A DNA stretch of 64,000 nucleotides from Virgibacillus sp. 7505 (GTDB lineage Bacteria > Bacillota > Bacilli > Bacillales > Amphibacillaceae): NCBI RefSeq assembly GCF_002272135.1, contig NZ_NPBF01000004.1:62001-126000 (forward strand), read 5' to 3'. A model generated the notes under the pieces. That model ran no database searches, had not been told where the DNA came from, and saw nothing but the letters and a program-made list of their open reading frames with translations. The stretch's first letter is position 1, and each line of letters starts with the position of its first letter. Position numbers and translations under genes: made by a program. Positions 15,166-22,555 of this stretch are shown here, piece after piece.

Positions 15166-15192
15166 GTTTAACGCGTTTTGCGTTAAGGGTAT
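15166..15192 (+). promoter_or_regulatory. Candidate sigma-B promoter
   Basis: GTTTAA (15166-15171), 15-base spacer, GGGTAT (15187-15192), an excellent match to the general-stress sigma-B consensus GTTTAA-N12-15-GGGWAW, 32 bases before the start of the small membrane protein at 15224. The Listeria homologue family (lmo0937) is, as I recall, sigma-B dependent, which agrees. Confidence 0.6.
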
Positions 15193-15223
15193 TGTTCCAT
15201 AAAACTGCTGGGAGGGAAGCCAA

Positions 15224-15382
15224 TTGCTTAATCTTTTGTTATGGATCGGCATCATCGTAGTCGCGTTCTGGCTTATTGGTGTCATTTTCAATATCCTCGG
15301 AGGAATCATTCACATTTTCCTTATCATTGCTGTGATCCTGTTCGTTATTTATGCAATCAGGAAAAGCAGGGGAAGGAAATAG
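15224..15382 (+). CDS. Small lmo0937-type hydrophobic membrane protein
   Basis: 52 residues, TTG start with GGGAGG upstream. The sequence begins MLNLLLWIGIIVVAFWLIGV, then IFNILGGIIHIFLIIAVILF, and ends with a basic tail AIRKSRGRK: two membrane helices around a short Gly-Gly turn. This pattern (WLIG..LNI.GG.IHILL..A.ILFI) is that of the lmo0937/DUF5670-like family of tiny stress proteins. A sigma-B promoter and a bidirectional terminator flank it. Function unknown. Confidence 0.75.
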   Translation: MLNLLLWIGIIVVAFWLIGVIFNILGGIIHIFLIIAVILFVIYAIRKSRGRK

Positions 15383-15388
15383 AAAAAA

Positions 15389-15414
15389 GGCTTGCCCGGT
15401 AACCGGAGCAAGCC
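15389..15414. terminator. Bidirectional terminator
   Basis: GGCTTGC-CCGG-TAA-CCGG-A-GCAAGCC with an A-run before and T-run after; ends both the small plus-strand gene and the minus-strand flhO-flhP-EpuA group. Confidence 0.9.
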
Positions 15415-15418
15415 TTTT

Positions 15419-15682
15419 TTATGACTTCTGGTTGATTAAGTCATAGATGTGTGTCCATGTATCTCGTTTGAGGACGTCCAGCGCGTTGCCATCACCCAGT
15501 ACGCCGTAGCCGAACAGCAAACCAAGCAGCAGGAAGACGATCAGGATAATCGGCACTACAAGCAAGCGAAGCCAAATCGGAAATAATCTTCTCCGTTGTT
15601 TTTTCGGTGCCTTTTCTCCTTCTGCCTGCTTCTTTTTATCATGTTGTTCTTTTGTCTGGAGTTTGGATGCATTACTCGGCAT
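15419..15682 (-). CDS. EpuA-type small membrane protein (often named DNA-directed RNA polymerase subunit beta)
   Basis: 87 residues: a Lys/Gln-rich cytoplasmic N-terminus of about 32 residues, RRRLFPIWLRLLVVPIILIV beginning a single membrane helix, and an outside tail LLFGYGVLGDGNALDVLK, DTWTHIYDLINQKS. The GYG.LGDG...VL....W.HI.DLI motif is that of the EpuA family (PF11772 type). Databases often label such proteins RNA polymerase beta subunit, which the sequence does not support. Next to flhP in many Bacillaceae; 20 bases downstream of flhP here. Function not established. Confidence 0.8.
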   Translation of the reverse strand: MPSNASKLQTKEQHDKKKQAEGEKAPKKQRRRLFPIWLRLLVVPIILIVFLLLGLLFGYGVLGDGNALDVLKRDTWTHIYDLINQKS

Positions 15683-15702
15683 AGCGTTATGGCTCCTTAT
15701 TC

Positions 15703-16500
15703 TTATCTAATCTGGTTAATGAGACCGCTCATCTGATCACTCATGGAAATGGAGCGTGCATTGAACTGATAAGCACGCTGTGTATTTACCATTGCAGTCA
15801 TCTGTTCACTAAGATCAACGTTTGACCCTTCCAGGCTGCCTGCCTGTAATTCGACTTCTCCCGCATTAAGCGCTTGGGCAAGCGCAGGGTCAGCAAGCTC
15901 AAAGGCAGTATCACCTGTACGTGTCAGGACGCGTGGATTATCGATGGCTGTAATCTGAAGGTTTGCTTCCACAGCATTTACTCCATTGCGCTCTACAACG
16001 ATTTCTCCGCGGTCATTGATTGTAATACTATCAAAATCAGGACGTAATGCAATAGGTCCATCGACACCGTTCACCAAGTTTCCTTCTGCTGTCGTCAAAG
16101 CAACTGTGCCATCCTGCTGCGGCTGAAGGTAGAAATTCCCGGCACGTGTATAGAGCTGCTCTCCGTTCTCGCCTGTAATCGTGAAGTATTGGTTGTCATT
16201 CACAAGTGCCGCATCCAGATTCCGGTCAGTTGTCTGGATCGTTCCCATCGTCATGAGCGGGTTTGTACTGCTCATGTATGCTCCAGAGCCGATCCGGATG
16301 CCGTCACTTGTGCTTCGGCTTGTCGTATTCGCCTCATCATTCGGCGGGTTATTCATCTGCTGATAAAGCAAGGAAGAGAAATTAGAGGTCTGTGCTTTAT
16401 AGCCTGATGTATTTGTATTCGCCATATTATTCGCGATCAAATCCAATCGCTGCTGCAGCTGCCCCATTGTTACGGCAGCCTGTGTCATCATCCTGCTCAT
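15703..16500 (-). CDS. flhP: Flagellar hook-basal body rod protein FlhP (FlgG paralogue)
   Basis: 265 residues. The N-terminal rod motif QLQQRLDLIANNMANTNTSG and the C-terminal LEGSNVDLSEQMTAMVNTQRAYQFN are the diagnostic ends of flagellar rod/hook proteins; between them is a D1-type FlgG domain (TRAGNFYLQPQ, TAEGNLV). FlhP forms part of the distal rod with FlhO in B. subtilis. GGAGG precedes the ATG. Second gene of the flhO-flhP operon (12-base gap) under a sigma-D promoter. Confidence 0.93.
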   Translation of the reverse strand: MSRMMTQAAVTMGQLQQRLDLIANNMANTNTSGYKAQTSNFSSLLYQQMNNPPNDEANTTSRSTSDGIRIGSGAYMSSTNPLMTMGTIQTTDRNLDAALVNDNQYFTITGENGEQLYTRAGNFYLQPQQDGTVALTTAEGNLVNGVDGPIALRPDFDSITINDRGEIVVERNGVNAVEANLQITAIDNPRVLTRTGDTAFELADPALAQALNAGEVELQAGSLEGSNVDLSEQMTAMVNTQRAYQFNARSISMSDQMSGLINQIR

Positions 16501-16512
16501 TTTGCTCCTCCT

Positions 16513-17331
16513 TTACAGCTTCCCGACTTCATTGACTGCTTTTCCAAGGCTTTCATCATATGCTGTCAGTACCTTTTGGTTCGTTTCAAACGTCCGGTAT
16601 GCCTGCATCATGTCTGCCATTGTCTGCTGCAAGTCGACATTCGAGCCTTCTACTGCGCCTTGGACGATATTATATGTCACACCAGCTGTTGTCCGGGCGT
16701 CTGCTGCCTGGGCTTCTTCGCTAGCGGTATAGACGTTCTCACCCTGCTTGTCCAGCAAATTTGCATCCTGTACGTATGTCAGTCCGAGCTGGATATTCCT
16801 GCCGTCGGTGAATTGCATAGAACCATCTGCTGACATCGTATATGTCTGATTGTTTGTCTGAATCGGGTTGCCTGCTGTATCAAGAACATAACTGCCCTGA
16901 TCATTCGTCAGAAAACCTTCTGCATCAATGGTAAAATTACCATTGCGAGTATACGCTTCACCATCTGCTGTCTGCAGATTGAAGAATACAGAGCCATTTT
17001 CATCCGGGTACGCTCCGTCCACTAGAGCCGTATCTGTACTGATACCTGTTTCCCGTAAATCTCCTTGGACAAAGTTCGGAATCGTCTCTTGCACATACAC
17101 GCCGGAATTGATACTGCCGATTTCCTTGGAAGTCGTAACATAGCGGGAGTTATCCGCTGATGTCGGCTTGCTCTCCATCGATTTCAAAAGCATCTCCGGA
17201 AAAGCCCGCAGCTGACCTTGATCTGCTTTGTATCCATTTGTATTCGCATTAGCTAAGTTATTAGACAGTACTTCCTGTCTGCGCTGCTGGGCGAGCATAC
17301 CGGATGCAGCTGTATATAATCCTTTAAGCAA
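16513..17331 (-). CDS. flhO: Flagellar hook-basal body rod protein FlhO
   Basis: 272 residues, TTG start with AGGAGG. N-terminal GLYTAASGMLAQQRRQEVLS then NNLANANTNGYKAD, C-terminal EGSNVDLQQTMADMMQAYRT: rod-protein termini that form the coiled coil of the axial structure. Internal AYTRNGNFTIDAEGFLTND is the FlgF/FlgG-like core. First gene after the sigma-D promoter at 17387-17413; mbl lies upstream, as in B. subtilis. Confidence 0.93.
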   Translation of the reverse strand: MLKGLYTAASGMLAQQRRQEVLSNNLANANTNGYKADQGQLRAFPEMLLKSMESKPTSADNSRYVTTSKEIGSINSGVYVQETIPNFVQGDLRETGISTDTALVDGAYPDENGSVFFNLQTADGEAYTRNGNFTIDAEGFLTNDQGSYVLDTAGNPIQTNNQTYTMSADGSMQFTDGRNIQLGLTYVQDANLLDKQGENVYTASEEAQAADARTTAGVTYNIVQGAVEGSNVDLQQTMADMMQAYRTFETNQKVLTAYDESLGKAVNEVGKL

Positions 17332-17386
17332 TGTTTCGGTCCTCCTAGGCAGTTAGATTGCCAGTGTTTTTGGTTTCTATCTATTT

Positions 17387-17413
17387 ATATCGGCAGAATC
17401 CTAAACAAATTGA
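17387..17413 (-). promoter_or_regulatory. Sigma-D promoter of flhO-flhP
   Basis: Minus strand TCAA (17413-17410), 15-base spacer, GCCGATAT (17394-17387). The -10 matches the motility sigma-D consensus GCCGATAT at all eight positions and the -35 differs from TAAA by one base. Its -35 box overlaps the base of the mbl terminator hairpin. Confidence 0.75.
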
Positions 17414-17459
17414 ACCTCTTCCGTATACATTAGAGAATAAAGTACACAGAAGAGGTCAA
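17410..17459 (-). terminator. mbl terminator-like hairpin
   Basis: Arms TTGACCTCTTC (minus 17459-17449) and GAAGAGGTTCAA (17421-17410) pair with one bulge, with additional GTGTAC/GTATAC pairing inside. No long T-run, so termination may be partial. Confidence 0.5.
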
Positions 17460-17463
17460 ATTA

Positions 17464-18462
17464 TCATACTACTTTACGTTTTTCCAGTTTGTCGATGTTT
17501 TCAAGCATGATGCCAGTACCTTTTGCTACACAATCCATCGGATCTTCTGCAATGAATACAGGAACCTTCAATTGTTCAGCAAGCAGCTGGTCAATACCGT
17601 GAAGCAGTGCTCCACCGCCAGTCAGGATAATACCGCGGTCGATGATGTCTGCAGACAGCTCAGGAGGTGTCTGTTCCAATACGGTACGCGCCGCTTGTAC
17701 AATCATGGCAACTGACTCACGCAGTGCTTCTTCTATTTCCTGCGAATGTACAGTGATCGTACGCGGAAGACCGCTTACCATGTCCCGGCCGCGGATATCA
17801 ATCGATTCCTGACGCGCGCCTTCAAATACTGTCGCAATTTCAATTTTGATATTTTCGGCTGTACGTTCACCGATCAATAGCTTGTATTTACGTTTGATAT
17901 ACTGCAGGATTTCTGAATCGAACTTATCCCCAGCCATCCGAATGGACTGTGCTGTCACGATGTCACCCATGGAAAGAACAGCAACATCTGTTGTGCCGCC
18001 GCCGATATCGACGACCATATTACCGCTCGGCTGGAATATATCCATTCCTGCACCGATAGCTGCAATTTTTGGTTCTTCCTCCAAGTATACTTTCTTACCG
18101 CCGGATTTCTCCGCAGCTTCCCTGATTGCTTTTTGTTCCACTTTCGTGATATTCGTTGGGCAGCAAATCAGCATGCGCGGTTTAGATAGAAAACCTTTTA
18201 CATTGATCTTGTTGATGAAATAGCGGAGCATCGCTTCAGTTACATCAAAATCAGCGATTACGCCGTCTTTCAACGGACGAATCGCCTCAATATTTCCAGG
18301 TGTTCTGCCTACCATGCGTCGTGCTTCTTCCCCGACTTCAAGTACATTGCCTGTAATTCTGTCCATCGCGACAACGGATGGTTCATTCAGAACGATTCCT
18401 TTTCCTTTTACATGTATTAGTACGTTTGCCGTACCGAGGTCAATTCCTATATCTCGTGCCAA
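17464..18462 (-). CDS. mbl: Rod-shape protein Mbl (MreB-like actin homologue)
   Basis: 332 residues, compared with 333 in B. subtilis. Actin-fold motifs: phosphate-1 ARDIGIDLGTANVLIHVKGK, VVDIGGGTTDVAVLS (phosphate 2), GGGALLHGIDQLLAE (adenosine). Mbl filaments guide cylindrical wall synthesis below the membrane. I choose TTG 18462 (GGGAGGAT and GAGG upstream; matches the family N-terminus) rather than the ATG at 18504, which has no ribosome site and would add 14 non-conserved residues. Located between spoIIID and flhO as in B. subtilis. Confidence 0.95.
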   Translation of the reverse strand: MARDIGIDLGTANVLIHVKGKGIVLNEPSVVAMDRITGNVLEVGEEARRMVGRTPGNIEAIRPLKDGVIADFDVTEAMLRYFINKINVKGFLSKPRMLICCPTNITKVEQKAIREAAEKSGGKKVYLEEEPKIAAIGAGMDIFQPSGNMVVDIGGGTTDVAVLSMGDIVTAQSIRMAGDKFDSEILQYIKRKYKLLIGERTAENIKIEIATVFEGARQESIDIRGRDMVSGLPRTITVHSQEIEEALRESVAMIVQAARTVLEQTPPELSADIIDRGIILTGGGALLHGIDQLLAEQLKVPVFIAEDPMDCVAKGTGIMLENIDKLEKRKVV

Positions 18463-18645
18463 TATCCTCAGATCCTCCCTGTAAAGATAGAAACTTTGTC
18501 GCATCCGTTCGAGAACATAATGCTACTTATCTTATAGTGTAGCACAAAACATGGAGAATAGTAGCAAATTTTGAAAGAAAAGAAGGATAAAAGTAGGAAT
18601 ATTGGAAAGGGATTGGATGAACCTTTACAGGATGAAAGTTGGGTT

Positions 18646-18915
18646 TTAGGCAGGAGCGTCGGTATTTGTTTCCAGCTTATACTTCAATTTGGTGGCCTCC
18701 CCGCCCCTCAGATGACGGATAGCTTTGTGATAATCAAGGATCTCCTTCACTTCATTGGCCAAATCCGGATTGATCTCCGGCAGTCTCTCTGTCAGATCTT
18801 TATGCACAGTACTCTTGGATACACCGAATTCCTTTGCAATCACGCGAACTGTCTTCTTCGTTTCCACAATGTGCTTACCTATGCGCACCGTGCGCTCTTT
18901 GATATAATCATGCAC
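18646..18915 (-). CDS. spoIIID: Sporulation transcription factor SpoIIID
   Basis: 89 residues, nearly identical to the B. subtilis protein as remembered: HDYIKERTVRIGKHIVETKK, then TVRVIAKEFGVSKSTVHKDL (helix-turn-helix) and RLPEINPDLANEVKEILDYH. SpoIIID is the mother-cell regulator that acts after sigma-E. The GTG at 18915 has AAGGAGG at perfect distance and matches the family start; the longer ATG frame (18954) does not. A possible sigma-E promoter lies at 18988-19018 (TCATCTAT, 15 bases, AATACATA), weak evidence only. Confidence 0.96.
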   Translation of the reverse strand: MHDYIKERTVRIGKHIVETKKTVRVIAKEFGVSKSTVHKDLTERLPEINPDLANEVKEILDYHKAIRHLRGGEATKLKYKLETNTDAPA

Positions 18916-19120
18916 AGCCCATGCCTCCTTAAGTTGACGGTTCTTGATGTTCATGAGACAAGATGAGAAGCGATGAAGTAATTCGGATATGTATTTTTCT
19001 TGTGCAAGTCATAGATGATTGGGCATCTGCGGCGTTGAGCGCTTCACACTCGTTCCCTTCAAACACTTGCTTTGGTTTGTAACATCTTATTAGCTGGAAA
19101 GCTGTTTTATTCCATAAAAA

Positions 19121-19146
19121 AGACCCTCTCAGCTAGTGGAGGGTCT
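19121..19146 (-). terminator. Terminator of the AimR-like gene
   Basis: AGACCCTC/GAGGGTCT stem (19121-19128, 19139-19146) with minus-strand T-run; the stop codon lies in the loop, leaving no room for an aimP-like pheromone gene before it. Confidence 0.9.
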
Positions 19147-20196
19147 GTCGTTATCTATTTTCTGGATTGCGTACATAGGTAAACGGGAAAAATAGAAGTC
19201 TTTATGTCTGCGGATGAATAGGTGATAGGATGCCACTAGATAATCCTTATTCTGGTGGATGAGTCCATAGAAGTATTTATAAAAAGCTGTCTGTTTTTCA
19301 GGCTTCCACTTAGGATAGCGCTTTCTTGCATTATCCACTTCGCCAAGCTGAAACTCGATATATGCAAGTGCATGCGGGTCATCTGTCAAATACGTATGCA
19401 AAATCCCAAAGTGGGCAGCTACGATCGGCAGCACTTGCCGGTCAAGTAATTGTGCCAGACAAGTGATGTTGTATTGCTTTGCCATCTTGCTCCCTTCAGC
19501 AAGATGAGAAAAGCTTGCAATCTTGTCATCGAAGAGGAAGGTCAAACCCATCTTGTAGTGCTGAACGGCTCGCTGGCCTGGCAGATATGTATGTTGGAGA
19601 ATGTTCCTGCTATGTTTCCTGGCGATGATCAATTCGTTCCGTTTCCAATGATATTGGAAAAGCAGCTTGTCCATTCGTACAGTCATCATGATGCGCAGGA
19701 AATAATCTTTGATAAGGATAATCGTCTCCTGTAATTCATCCAGATAATATGCAATGGCATGATAATCGTGGCATTGGAAATGCTGGTAGATCCTGCCGAA
19801 CAGAATCAAAGCCTTCGCCTCTGGAAAATCCGCTTGATGGCGGCTTATCTGCCTTTCAAATTCATTACCTGGCAGCTTGTACACCTGGTACTGATTTATC
19901 AGTTCATATAAGTGGGCATATGATCTGTTCCGCCGGTGCAATGATTGCTTATTCTTTTGTATCAGCAGTTGAAGCTCTTTCTCATAAAAGTTCATACCAA
20001 GGAAATCCATTGCTGCCAACTGGACATCGGCAGATGCGGAATGTACACAGAAATTCGCAGTCAGGTCTGTTACCTGCTTCACATCATGACTTGTCTCTAC
20101 TAGCTGAATGAAGGACCAAAGATCTGTCATCCGGCTTGTTGCTGCCGAGAGCTTGCCCAAGTCAGTCGCTTCCTTACGCAAACTGGATTGATTCAA
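19129..20196 (-). CDS. AimR-like (arbitrium-receptor-type) TPR protein
   Basis: 355 residues, all-helical with TPR-like repeats. DLWSFIQLVETSHDVKQVTD, LAAMDFLGMNFYEKELQLLI then QKNKQSLHRRNRSYAHLYEL, and the C-terminal SYHLFIRRHKDFYFSRLPMY follow the pattern of phage AimR receptors as I remember them (…EFSSIVNIVK…, …FKKSNDKFLIRLPLLELEKM…). Phage AimR is about 380-390 residues with an N-terminal HTH; here only about 25 residues precede the first shared block, so the DNA-binding domain looks missing or very reduced. No aimP follows: a terminator is immediate. TTG start with GGAG and AAAGGA. It sits between spoIIQ and spoIIID, a sporulation neighbourhood. A Rap-like protein-protein regulator is an alternative. 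Confidence 0.55.
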   Translation of the reverse strand: MNQSSLRKEATDLGKLSAATSRMTDLWSFIQLVETSHDVKQVTDLTANFCVHSASADVQLAAMDFLGMNFYEKELQLLIQKNKQSLHRRNRSYAHLYELINQYQVYKLPGNEFERQISRHQADFPEAKALILFGRIYQHFQCHDYHAIAYYLDELQETIILIKDYFLRIMMTVRMDKLLFQYHWKRNELIIARKHSRNILQHTYLPGQRAVQHYKMGLTFLFDDKIASFSHLAEGSKMAKQYNITCLAQLLDRQVLPIVAAHFGILHTYLTDDPHALAYIEFQLGEVDNARKRYPKWKPEKQTAFYKYFYGLIHQNKDYLVASYHLFIRRHKDFYFSRLPMYAIQKIDNDRPSTS

Positions 20197-20281
20197 CGTT
20201 CCTTTCTCCTCTCACATTTCCCAATCTTACCTCCATGGAATCACTTGACTTCGACTTTCACTTTGTGTTTTGCACCATTTC

Positions 20282-20336
20282 ATTATTCCATCTTTTCAGA
20301 TAATTTCAAGCAGTTTCTAGACTGATTCGTTCGACA
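20282..20336 (-). promoter_or_regulatory. Candidate promoter region of the AimR-like gene with a 0A-box-like site
   Basis: Minus strand: TGTCGAA (20336-20330), the consensus Spo0A box, about 20 bases before TTGAAA (20309-20304), 16 bases, AATAAT (20287-20282). An overlapping ATGGAATAA fits a sigma-H -10. The 7-base box is expected several times by chance in 64 kb, so this is only suggestive. Confidence 0.3.
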
Positions 20337-20385
20337 AATTATTAGGTTTCCTGGTTTTATTGTTGGACTGCTTTATGCCTAAAAA

Positions 20386-20409
20386 AAGCACCCCGGGCTC
20401 GGGGTGCTT
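20386..20409 (-). terminator. spoIIQ terminator
   Basis: Perfect 10-base stem AAGCACCCCG/CGGGGTGCTT, 4-base loop, minus-strand T-run, 8 bases after the spoIIQ stop. Confidence 0.93.
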
Positions 20410-20417
20410 CTGTCGAA

Positions 20418-21335
20418 TCAAGTTTGGGCTGAAGAAGAGGAAGACGTTGCTTCGTCCTCTGGCTGCTCATCTTGTTCTGGAGATTTTTCTTCATCAGATG
20501 TATCAGGTGTTTCTTCTGTTTCACCGGATTCATCTGTTGGAGTTGCTTCAGCATCTGCATTTTCTTCCGCTGGAGCTTCAGTCTCAGTCTGTTCATTCTG
20601 ACCAGCTGTGTCAGCTGTATCTTCCTGTACTGCTTCTGCTTCAGCTTTTGCTTCCTGCAATTTGCTTACAGGCTGATTGAAAAAGCTTTCCGGGTTTACA
20701 GGTGTATCGCCGTTAAGCACCTCAAAGTGCAAATGCGTCGCTTTATCTTTTGCAAATAGGCTCTGTCCTGCTGTTGCCAGCACATCACCTTGTTTCACTT
20801 CCTGGCCTGCTTCTACTTTCACATCTTCCAGACTTGCATAATACGTTGCTACGCCATTTTTATGCTCGATCTGAACAACGTTTCCGTGGAGGGCATCTTC
20901 CTTCACTTCTGTGACTGTCCCGCTCAATGCAGCAAGGACATCGAATGCTCCGCCATCAGCTGCAGCGTAATCCACTCCGGTGCTTTGATAGTATTTGTTG
21001 TCGTAGAGTACGAGTGCATTCTCTTGGGCTTCGCTGTCTGCATTGTGATCATAGAATTTCGTTACGACTGTTGCTTCTGCGTCTTCAGCTACAGGAGCTT
21101 TCACTACTTCATCTTGTTCTGCTACAGGAGTTGCTTCTTCATCTCCATTAAAATTCAGGGAGTCGAAGATGCCTTTGTCATCCTCTGCTTGTTCCGGATC
21201 ATTCGTACCGCTTTGGTACCACAATACGGCTGTCAGAAGCAAAGCAGAAATACCAAGATACAACGCTGGGAAAAACCATTTTTTACGGAAAAGACGTTTC
21301 CACTTAGATTTTGAAACGCTATTTTTTTCCTTCAT
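20418..21335 (-). CDS. spoIIQ: Stage II sporulation protein Q
   Basis: 305 residues. One membrane helix (FFPALYLGISALLLTAVLWY, about residues 21-40), then an extracytoplasmic degenerate M23/LytM domain (about residues 115-220) and a long Glu/Thr/Ala-rich tail. SpoIIQ is made in the forespore and binds SpoIIIAH in the mother cell across the septum. The second zinc motif HLHFEV is present, but the first ligand normally in HxxxD is Ser (STGVDYAA), as in B. subtilis where the protein is not an active peptidase. A sigma-F promoter lies at 21356-21385. The acidic tail of about 80 residues is longer than I recall for B. subtilis. Confidence 0.93.
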   Translation of the reverse strand: MKEKNSVSKSKWKRLFRKKWFFPALYLGISALLLTAVLWYQSGTNDPEQAEDDKGIFDSLNFNGDEEATPVAEQDEVVKAPVAEDAEATVVTKFYDHNADSEAQENALVLYDNKYYQSTGVDYAAADGGAFDVLAALSGTVTEVKEDALHGNVVQIEHKNGVATYYASLEDVKVEAGQEVKQGDVLATAGQSLFAKDKATHLHFEVLNGDTPVNPESFFNQPVSKLQEAKAEAEAVQEDTADTAGQNEQTETEAPAEENADAEATPTDESGETEETPDTSDEEKSPEQDEQPEDEATSSSSSAQT

Positions 21336-21355
21336 AGATCATCACCTCTGCAACC

Positions 21356-21385
21356 ATTGTCGTCACAAAGATAGATTCCTATACA
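21356..21385 (-). promoter_or_regulatory. Sigma-F promoter of spoIIQ
   Basis: Minus strand TGTATA (21385-21380), 15-base spacer, GACGACAAT (21364-21356). This fits the sigma-F consensus (WGCATA-N15-GGHNANAMT) with one mismatch in each box, and spoIIQ is a known sigma-F target. Confidence 0.65.
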
Positions 21386-21410
21386 TATGTTTCAGAAAAT
21401 TTTTCCAGCC

Positions 21411-22448
21411 TCACTTGGACACCAGCTTGGCGCCTTCTGCCGGCAGTTTATTAATCTCCGTATCTTTATAATAGTACGTCAGGATATCCTTATACGATTT
21501 GCCTTCTGCAGCCATGCCATTCGCACCATATTGACTCATCCCGACGCCGTGACCATACCCCTTTGTTTGAAAGATGAGATGATCATCCTTCATCGATATC
21601 GTGAAATCTGTCGATTTGAGTCCTAGTTTTTCGCGAATTTCCCTGCCTGTGAACTGCTTGCCGCCAATTGCCACTTCGGCTACGCGCTGACTGCTGTTGC
21701 GTTTCAGCTCACCTGGAGGTTTATTCGGATCAATTTCGACACCAAGCAGCTTCTCTGCTTCCTCTATTTCAATTACTTTCTGATCTTCGAATTTCGGTGA
21801 CTGCTTATCCCATGGACTTTCAACTGATTTCAAATATGGCAGCGGATTTTCCCAATAGTTCTCCGCATTTTCCGTGTATCCATTGCTTGTGGAGAAAAAG
21901 GAAGGCGTAATCGGTTCGCCGTCATATGTGATAATCTCCCCGCTTGTTCCTTCCACCGCCTCTGTCAGCTTCGTCATTTTTTCTTCATAATCCTTGCCCC
22001 ATGCCTGGCGGAGCTCGTCTTCATTCTTGTATACTTGGTCGCTGGTAGAATCCGATACCTCAATCGCTTCTGGTTCCTCTGCTTGATGATCTTCCATATA
22101 ACGTACCACGTAAGTCCGAGCTGCGACCGCTTGCGCCTTGAGTGCTTCCAGTTCGAAATCGGCGGGCATCTCAGAAGCGACCACACGTGTCACGTACGTC
22201 TCAAGCGGAACCGTTTCAACTGTATTGCTTGCTGTACGGCTTACTTCCACTGCTACACTGGCTGTTTCCTTGACCTCTTTTTCTTGTTCCATTGCTGTTG
22301 CCGTCCTCTCCATTCCGCCGGGGTCTATAAATGGTACTACAATCAATGTAGGGAGCGCCACAATGACAGTGAAGAAACAGATGATCAAGATGCTGATGAC
22401 TATGTGGGACTTGAGACGTCGCTTTGTGCTTGGTTTCTTATTTTGCAT
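21411..22448 (-). CDS. spoIID: Stage II sporulation protein D (peptidoglycan lytic transglycosylase)
   Basis: 345 residues: one N-terminal membrane helix (about residues 15-38), then the SpoIID domain. ASEMPADFELEALKAQAVAA holds the catalytic Glu, and SFFSTSNGYTENAENYW and GYGHGVGMSQYGANGMA are the other conserved blocks (His and Cys-free zinc-site region). SpoIID cuts denuded glycan strands during engulfment together with SpoIIM/SpoIIP. GGAGG precedes the ATG. Expected to be sigma-E controlled; I found no clear promoter. It is adjacent to spoIIQ as in B. subtilis, but its usual neighbour murAA is separated by the dpp-ykf cluster. Confidence 0.96.
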   Translation of the reverse strand: MQNKKPSTKRRLKSHIVISILIICFFTVIVALPTLIVVPFIDPGGMERTATAMEQEKEVKETASVAVEVSRTASNTVETVPLETYVTRVVASEMPADFELEALKAQAVAARTYVVRYMEDHQAEEPEAIEVSDSTSDQVYKNEDELRQAWGKDYEEKMTKLTEAVEGTSGEIITYDGEPITPSFFSTSNGYTENAENYWENPLPYLKSVESPWDKQSPKFEDQKVIEIEEAEKLLGVEIDPNKPPGELKRNSSQRVAEVAIGGKQFTGREIREKLGLKSTDFTISMKDDHLIFQTKGYGHGVGMSQYGANGMAAEGKSYKDILTYYYKDTEINKLPAEGAKLVSK

Positions 22449-22531
22449 AGAGGACCTCCTTATCTGCCTGCTGGTCTACTCTTTACTCTATGTATCTTCT
22501 GTGGATTGCTAGAACATCTGCCCATAAAAAA

Positions 22532-22555
22532 ATAGAGTACCCGCGGGCACTCTAT
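22532..22555 (-). terminator. Terminator of the dpp-ykf operon
   Basis: 12-base stem with one mismatch (22532-22543 with 22544-22555, GC core CCCGCGGG) and a minus-strand run of seven T; the ykfC stop is in the stem. Confidence 0.9.

Noticed and set aside
15419-15682. RNA polymerase beta subunit label for the EpuA-type protein
   Set aside because: The 87-residue single-helix protein shares no polymerase motif; the name is a database artefact.
18463-18504. ATG start for mbl at 18504
   Set aside because: No ribosome site; TTG at 18462 matches the Mbl N-terminus and has GGGAGGAT.
20360-20759. Plus-strand frames opposite the spoIIQ tail
   Set aside because: Low-complexity Ser/Leu/Phe-rich sequence caused by the repetitive acidic tail on the other strand; no ribosome sites.
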